Below are positions 57,562 to 64,000 of a stretch of DNA of 64,000 nucleotides, piece by piece. Source of the DNA: Diphasiastrum complanatum (Eukaryota; Streptophyta; Lycopodiopsida; Lycopodiales; Lycopodiaceae); assembly GCA_029204225.1 (NCBI GenBank), contig CM055110.1:43071862-43135861 (forward strand), in the 5' to 3' direction. A program made the position numbers and the translations under genes. Within the stretch, counting starts at the first letter, position 1. Every line of letters begins with the position of its first letter. Under the pieces are notes generated by a model. That model was not told where the DNA came from. It worked only from the letters and a program-made list of their open reading frames with translations, and did no database searches.

Positions 57562-58922
57562 GTATGATCTTTTTCTTTAACGCTTCGACAAATCGAGCAA
57601 CATATTTAATTTTGAACGTTTTTGGCAAGCTCTTATTGTGTTAGTGTACTAGCTATGGGTGCGAAAATAATGAGATTATCAGTTTGCTTGCTAAGAAGGC
57701 TTATAACTTTTGAATGGTTGATTATTTGATAATAATAGTTTTTCCATTGCTTCCAAGCACTCACCATCCTATTCATGTTGTGAACTTTTAGAGACATATG
57801 CTAAGATCTAAAAAATATATTATGTTCTTTCAAGTTGCCACCATTGGAATAGAAAATGGAGGTCATCACTACTAATGAAACATCTTTTTTTCCATAAGAT
57901 AAATGGTATGCTTAAGCATTTTCTTGGCAAACAATGAAGCTACCAAGCACATTTCACAATTCTAGTTTATGGGTGCTAGCTTTATCGACAACTGTGTTGT
58001 AAAATGCAAATGCCAAATATCTGGTGGGTAACTTTCAAATGTCAATGCTAGAAATATATAAGGAAACACCAAAAAGGTCTTGTATTGTGCCAAGAAATAT
58101 TTTGAGATTCTTTTTCATGCACATGAGGTTGTGACGTCATAGAGGTGGAGAAAGTTCAAGGGAATATGTGACCAAATTATTGCAACAAGTCTTCAGAATT
58201 TCTAGTTTTCAATAGGAAATTATTATTCTTTGGAATGAAAGCTGTAGTGTTCTAGGAAGACTACAAGCAGAGGGTATCTCGGATTCTTGCAATTTTACTC
58301 CTACCTCTGAGTACTACTGAATCTCCACTTCATGCAATTATCATTAGTTGCACTGTTGCATCTTGAACACACTAATCACGTGTCCTTCACCTTGCGAACA
58401 TCTACTTTGTTAGATTCCTTGCAGGTTTTCCACTTTACTTACCAATGCTTTCCAATATCCTTCACATTCTCTCTTGTCATTCTTCCAAATGCTTCCTTAC
58501 ATACTCCTCGTTACTTTAAAATACTTTCTCAGTACAATCAAATTTTTAACTCCATGCATTTATCACTAGGTCAGGTCCTATGACATAGTTCAATGCAAAA
58601 TTGACCACACAGATTTGTAGTGACTAGATCTGAAGATGATTATATCTATTCAAAGTGGAAAATATAGTATATTATATAGATAAACATAAATGTTTTCTTG
58701 CAATGAATAAATCATCCAAAACATGAAACAATGAGGGGTGATGTCGAGGACAATAAGAGGTGAACAAAAATTTTCTTTTTTCAGAAGGGATCAGCAAAAG
58801 ACAATCTGCCGCTACAAAAGGAAAAGAACTACCTGTTGCCTTCTATATTTCCTTGTCGTTCTCTTTTTGTTTCTTTTTTCAATGCCTTTTGCCCAATCAG
58901 CAAGTACACGGTGGTTTTTCAG
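57562..58922. other. No supported gene; candidate intron
   Basis: No motif recognised in 1.4 kb. An alternative acceptor TTTTTTCAG at 58782 opens a short frame whose phase does not fit the neighbouring exons. Confidence 0.35.
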
Positions 58923-59006
58923 GTAGGAAAGCAACAACCCCAGAATGATGAGTCTGGCAATAAAAAAGGGGCTAAAAATTATGAGTCTTTACTATTAAGC
59001 GACTGA
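58923..59006 (+). CDS. Candidate host gene, last exon
   Basis: After the acceptor TTTTTCAG (58915-58922) the phase-0 frame reads VGKQQPQNDESGNKKGAKNY, then ESLLLSD and TGA at 59004-59006. The hydrophilic, Lys-rich C-terminus fits a soluble protein end. It is phase-compatible with the exon at 57455-57561. A minus-strand frame ends only 11 bp further right. Confidence 0.35.
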   Translation, partial: VGKQQPQNDESGNKKGAKNYESLLLSD

Positions 59007-59017
59007 TTATTCCTCTA

Positions 59018-59285
59018 TCAACCAAAACTTGATTGTGCAATAACTTCTGACAGGAAACTCCTATTGTGATGCTGTACAGTGCTATAGGCTTGTATGGAGA
59101 CAATTTGTAATCCAACATGCTCTCTGACAAAATCTTTCACGACAGCAATAAAATATATCTTGGGTTGACCAAAATTTAACTGTGCAATATCTTGACTTGT
59201 GGAGGTCCAAAATGCTGCAAATACATCTGAAGAATTGTGTAACAGCAAAGAACGTGAAGACCCACTCAGATTCTGAAACAAAAAC
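59018..59285 (-). CDS. Candidate terminal exon, unrecognised
   Basis: On the minus strand an acceptor TTACTTTCAG precedes 59285. The following frame reads SSRSLLLHNSSDVFAAFWTS, SQDIAQLNFGQPKIYFIAVV and KDFVREHVGLQIVSIQAYS to a TGA at 59018-59020. The alternation of hydrophobic residues looks like a beta-rich domain and the frame is stop-free, but no upstream exon was identified and I do not know the family. Confidence 0.25.
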
Positions 59286-61299
59286 CTGAAAGTAAAACAT
59301 GTCAAATCGCCCCTTTTTACCAAGAGTTTGAACAACGTGACTTCTAAATCAACAGTATTGCCTCAGCTTAAAGACCGTGGGAATGTGATCGTCTCCAATT
59401 TTCAATGCCACAAAGTGCAAAAAAGATGAGTCACCCAAAAAAGCATGTAAACTTAGATAAACACTTAGTTTGGGGTTTTCAGAAAACCTACTTCTGCCAG
59501 ATAATTTGACACAATTTTGGTACATCATTCAGTGCCTTACTGCCAGGAAGCCAATGCAGCTAACAAAAGTGAAATTTGACCACTGCTATGATAGTTATAA
59601 TGAAAAAAAGAAAGAAACAAGTACCACAATCTGGAAATTATTCGCCTATTTACTGGTGCCCACCGTACCTAACTCTTGAAGAATCTGTCACCCAAATCTC
59701 CTTTGCCCAGAAAAGCGCTTTCATACCAATTTATGGCCAAAATAACAAAGTATAACTCTGAAAAACTGATATCCAAGCATCGAACTAATGAGAAGTAAAC
59801 CAATGCTCATTCTAAAGAAACTGATATCCAAGCATCAAACTAACGAGAAGCAAACCAATGCTCATTGTAAAGGGAAGCATGCTAGCTAAGTTTATAACGA
59901 CACCTATCTACACCGAGCTACACCCAAGTATGCTAACATACTAAGTACACTAAGTGCTCGATATCACCCTGTCAACAATGAGCATTTCTGAGCAACTAAT
60001 AGACTATATGAGAACTACTGAGCAATTAATAGGCTATATGGGACAGAATTGGGGTTAGGGTTGCACCCACCTTCCTGGTTCCTGTCCCACATTCATCTCT
60101 CATATACTAGTCCTGAATGGTCAAACTAAATGATGGGTGATTGGGGTGCAACTTGCAAATATGCATCATGGTTCCGGAAACATGGTTCCGGAACACAAAT
60201 GGAACGATGGTTCTGGAACGAACCTCAATTTTGAAAAAAAATCCGGCGGAACAAAATAGAAACATTCTTTAGAAATTTCAGTTTTGCAATCTGCTGGGGA
60301 AAGAACAGAAGAACAAGAGCATTCCCATAGTTTTTTGAAAACTAGCTCAGTATACATTTCTTTCTGAATCTGTGAAGAAAGAAGCTTAGGCGAGCAGAAA
60401 CTTTTTTATACATTTCTTTTTGAACGTGTAACGAAGCTCAGGCCAAAAGATAATTCAGAATAGGCTCCAATGCAACTGAGGGCCCAAGTCCTGAAGTCAC
60501 TCAACATAGTATGGAAAATAGCATTATTGACCAAAATACTAATGTAAGGTCCCAAATAATACTACAAGATTGCAACATATAATGGTGGACCCTTGTTCCA
60601 AGTAGCTACTGGGGAACTGTGTTGCACATCCACTTTCATAACATGGCAAGCTAAAGGGTCTCGGCACTTTTTTAGACTTTGGCAGGAAGAAAACTGTCCA
60701 GAATTGGGACCTCGATATGCAACTAGAGTTACCATCAACCATTTTTTCAAACGCATTTGAAACGTGGCTTTCTCAAACCCTTTCTTATTTTGTTCATCCC
60801 CATTGGGGCTAAAGGTATTGGCCCCACTTGGATTTGAGGAACCAATCAGGCCCTAACCAACCATTAATTCACTGCCCTGATTCCTACACTGGTAGCTCCC
60901 TGTAGATCATGCCTCCTTCACCATCATTCTCAATGAAATCCCTCCTCCCTCTCCTTTGCTAAGATTTTTTGCAGGTATAGGTTTTTGGATGTGCTGAAGC
61001 CATTGGGAACATCAGTAGGCTGTTTCATTGACATTACTGATTACTTCAAACAGGTGGAGAAGATTCTTGCATGTTGGAGGCCTCTTTGAATGACTCAAGG
61101 TAACTTTCTTGCTATTTCTTGGACTGATACAAGACATTGAGGCAGTCTTCTAATCGCTAGGGCGCTCAAGCTATTGATTGATGGACTATCTATATGATGG
61201 TGACTGACTCAGAAATCTTTGGCAACAATGAATAGCTCAAATTGTTAGCTTTGGCATTGAAGTTATGGCCACACCATTCACTCTTGGTAAAGTGCACAA
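59286..61299. other. No supported gene; GGTTCCGGAAC repeats near 60170
   Basis: Mostly AT-rich. GGTTCCGGAAC-like units recur three to four times at 60171-60222, similar to the subterminal motif of the MITE at 47437 but without a matching inverted end. A 50-bp direct repeat (CTGATATCCAAGCATC at 59766 and 59821) is also seen. A short frame at 60975-61061 (LDVLKPLGTSVGCFIDITDY) has splice-like flanks but too little context. Confidence 0.4.
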
Positions 61300-62500
61300 A
61301 GCATAGTAGATAATTTCAAGCAACCTATTGAAAGTCAGATTAGTAAGAGGATGCATGTTCTAAGGTCGAATTGCGGGTGAATACAAGAGTATAAAGCACC
61401 CATTCATTACAACAACATGCCTCAACACAATTGAGTATTTGAGAGGAAGAAACGACAAGTCACATAGCTTGCAATGTGCATGCTTAAAGTGAAGAGTCTC
61501 CTTAATATCTCTTAAGCCGAAGCAATTACACAATAGCCTACATCATCAACCAATGTCCCACCAAAGTGATAATGTTTCTCATATGAGAGTCTTATCCATG
61601 CATGTGTACCAAAAGCAAGCTTGATGACAAAGGCTTCATATGTATTTTAATTAGGTATAGTAACGAACTAAAGGTTATCCCTTGTTTAATTTATAGAGCA
61701 AGAAAGTCATCATAATTAGAGAGATGACTTTTGCCAAAGTGAAAGCTTTTATGTTGAGAAGCTTGTTGTAAGCATTGGTAACTTGGATAAGTTGATAAGG
61801 ACAAAGGTATTGCTAGAGAAAAATAACATCCACCGTCCTCATCTCAAGAAGACGATGAAGAGGGCATTCAAATACCCAAACAGTAGCAGTAGCAAAAGAA
61901 AAAGATACAAAATGGTATCTTGACACTTTCATGGAGTCGAAGCTCTAGGAGCTTCTAAAGACAAGTGTAGAGGAAGCATGATCTCGATTGCAAAAGAAGA
62001 ATGGAAAAACTCTATGCAGGAAGAATACACCAACAACATAAAGAACAAGATTTGGCAGCTTTTACATCTACCATGAAAATAACATTGTGGGATGTAATTG
62101 GGTATACAAGGCAGAAAGCAAAGCATATCGTTTCATCGACAAACACAAAGCAAGGTTGGGGGCCAAGGGCCTACTCTCAAGAAGAAGGCATTGATTGTAT
62201 TGAAACCTTTCACCTATCGCCAAAGTCACTATCATGAGGATGGTGAATACATTTGTAGCTGATCATGATTGGAATGGATGTGAAGTCCGCTTTCCTGAAT
62301 CAAGATCTTGAAGAAGAGGTCTACATGGACAGCCTGGTCCTTTTGAGGTGAAAAGTAAAAAAGACTAAAGTGTATCTACTTCAAAAATCCCTTTATGGCC
62401 TCAAGCAAGCACCATGGATCTGGTATACCATAATTTATGAGTGCTTCACTCACATAGGATTGCTATGCGGAGAATGTGACAATTGGTGACAAAGTAACCA
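61300..62500 (+). pseudogene. Copia integrase to reverse transcriptase fragment (heavily decayed)
   Basis: Pieces in order on the plus strand: FKQPIESQISKRMHVLRSNC then GGEYKSI (integrase core, SD changed to SN), MLKVKSLLNIS and NVPPK, VSHMRVL and KLDDKGFICILIRYSNELK (integrase C-terminus), RKVIIIREMTF, then the reverse transcriptase start (KNKIWQLL, TQEEGIDYEETF-like CIETF at 62185-62210) and EEEVYMD-like and LYGLKQAP-like blocks at 62310-62410. Stops and shifts occur every few dozen codons. This is the oldest-looking copia relic in the window. Confidence 0.75.
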
Positions 62501-63470
62501 GCCACAGAAAAGCAACAAAATTTTGTGCCATAGATTCTGTTGCATCCGCTTTTGGAAACCCTGAACGCAAAATCATTTATTATTTATTATTTTTTGGAGA
62601 AATAAATAAAACTTTACAACTATGTTATAAGCTCTATTGTACATTTGCCAAGTTTAAACTTGAACTCCATTCGGTTGCCAGTCAAAGTGTGAGTGTGGCA
62701 TGATTCTCTTTTATGATCAGGCACCAAATCAAAGTTTAGCATAGTATGTAGTAGCTTGTTCACATAGTTGGTTGCAACAGAGAGGCATCTTGTTGAGAAT
62801 ATTCTTGGAAACATCTATGATCAACTAAGAATATGTCAACAAATAGACTATATTTTCGATAAGACATTGTAGCAAGACCTTCATAGCAGGCTACTCCAAT
62901 ATTTCAGATCTATGAGAATATCTAGGAGCACATTTGTCCACAATTGTAACATATCTCTAGACACTTCTAAGCTTGGTAGACAACATCAATGTCACCAACC
63001 CATTCCCTAAGATGTAGTCATGGTGTTCCATTATCTATATCACCATGGTCCACCTCATGGGGGAGGTGCCTCACCTAGTCCAGACAATCACTAAAAGGTA
63101 TAATTAATTTAGGCCCTAATTGATCTAGACGTTTTAACAAATGCCACCAGCAACGTTTCAGGGTCGATTCGAATCAGATGTTTGAATTCTTGATTCAAAT
63201 TGGTTTGAATTGTCCCCCAATCAATCGCTTAGAATCAAAGTAGAGTTTTTTTAGATGTAAAAAGTGCCAGTTTAAACTGAAATTCCAATTGGAAAAAGTA
63301 GATCATAATCTGTGTGTCTTTGCTAGGTGACACACCCAATGACCTATAATATAGCGGGTGCCTGGATTGGGATGTGAGTCGTGCCTGCTATTGGTGGTCA
63401 CCTACTCATTTATCATGGATTGTGCCTCACCATTGGCCTACTTGGTTACTAGTCTTTTTAGAGTACGTTA
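62501..63470. other. No supported gene
   Basis: No coding sequence recognised. It should contain the end of the copia relic and the 3' side of the minus-strand gypsy element. Confidence 0.4.
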
Positions 63471-63474
63471 GGGT

Positions 63475-64000
63475 GACGGTGGGGGCCTAACTTTCTCACC
63501 CCTTCAGGAAAGTCATCGTTCCTCGATGACAAACTCGGGGTACACTTGAGATAGCTTTTATTGACTTTCCCAAGTAGCATTAGCAATGGAAAGTCCTTTC
63601 CATGCAACTAGATACTCTTGGAGGATATGATTTCTTGCTCATTTCTCCCTCCTATCTAAAATACGTGCTGGTCCATGATTCGAGGCATCTTTTTCCTCTA
63701 GTGATACCAAGCCTTGTACAAGGTGTCACCTTCATGCACTTCTTCAAGCATCTTACATGGAAAATTGGCTGCACTTTACATCTCTGAGATAACTCTAACT
63801 TATAGGCCACCTCACAAATTTTCTTTATGACTTTCCATGGTCCACAATACCTTGGTGATAGTTTCTTACATTTACTTGTGTGCATTACCTTTGAATTGAA
63901 AGGCATGTGCAAAAACACTAAATCGCGGACGCTCGCGTCCTTAAATTTTTGCTCGTGCTTGAGCCTTGGAAAGGTTATGCCTTGCAGCCTCAAGCATGTC
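63475..64000 (-). pseudogene. Gypsy integrase C-terminus, runs off the right edge
   Basis: The minus strand reads MRLQGITFPRLKHEQKFKDA, SVRDLVFLHMPFNSK, KLSPRYCGPWKVIKKICEVA and YKLELSQRCKVQPIFHVRCL with KKCMK, the C-terminal domain of gypsy integrases (LSPRYxGPWxVI and the FHVxxLKK block). The frame from 63993 ends at 63652; beyond it PEFVIEER-like and GVRKLGP-like remnants reach about 63475. The catalytic core would lie right of the window. Confidence 0.8.

Noticed and set aside
60539-60756. Minus-strand open frames near 60.6 kb
   Set aside because: Two overlapping phases, no motif, no splice support.

Overview
This is nuclear DNA of a land plant, and almost all of it is nested retrotransposon debris. 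Evidence for a plant: copia and gypsy polyproteins of plant type, primer binding sites complementary to initiator tRNA-Met (TGGTATCAGAGCC type), GT-AG introns, and a 61-nt piece of plant-type U6 snRNA. I saw nothing bacterial in layout. The very high repeat load, the style of the LINE ORF2 and the transposase-like and DNA-methylase-like reading frames make me think of a fern or a similar large-genome seed-free plant, but that is a guess.

Layout. 3-817: last three exons of a DNA methyltransferase-like gene (+). 2559-11466: a decayed gypsy element (gag, protease, RT, RNase H, integrase, +) with an extra long reading frame behind integrase. 11468-17176: two gag-only copia elements in tandem, sharing the middle LTR. 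17177-18304: LTR-like sequence, probably the gypsy 3' end. 18305-26371: a transposase-like gene on the minus strand, split by a complete copia element (19767-25629, target duplication GATTA). 26659-29720: microsatellites, a copia integrase scrap, a cluster of GC-rich hairpins and a 157-bp tandem repeat. 30906-39819: LTRs of several families, including a gag-bearing gypsy-like element (31928-37027) and a solo LTR with a perfect target duplication (39170-39819).

39886-45010: two related minus-strand copia relics; one is complete from LTR to LTR but has lost nearly all of gag-pol, the other has RNase H, non-coding DNA and gag in permuted order. 47437-47843: a hAT-like MITE. 48036-49222: copia gag (-). 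49519-57150: a mosaic of LINE ORF1, a duplicated LTR-like unit, a nested copia relic (50211-53098), LINE ORF2 3' and 5' halves, and a U6 snRNA fragment fused to the 5' LINE piece. 61300-62500 and 63475-64000: copia pol and gypsy integrase scraps.

Host coding sequence is scarce. Apart from the methyltransferase-like exons, I found one candidate gene whose exons at 46393-46633, 57455-57561 and 58923-59006 have matching splice phases, with TE-filled introns, and one weak minus-strand exon at 59018-59285. Most element genes carry stops or frameshifts; the cleanest are the gag frames at 12064-13299 and 34603-35526. The events of most interest are the U6-LINE junction at 56063-56124, the paralogous empty site at 55946 that dates the copia insertion at 50211-53098, the tandem shared-LTR array, and the hairpin and satellite block at 28399-29720.
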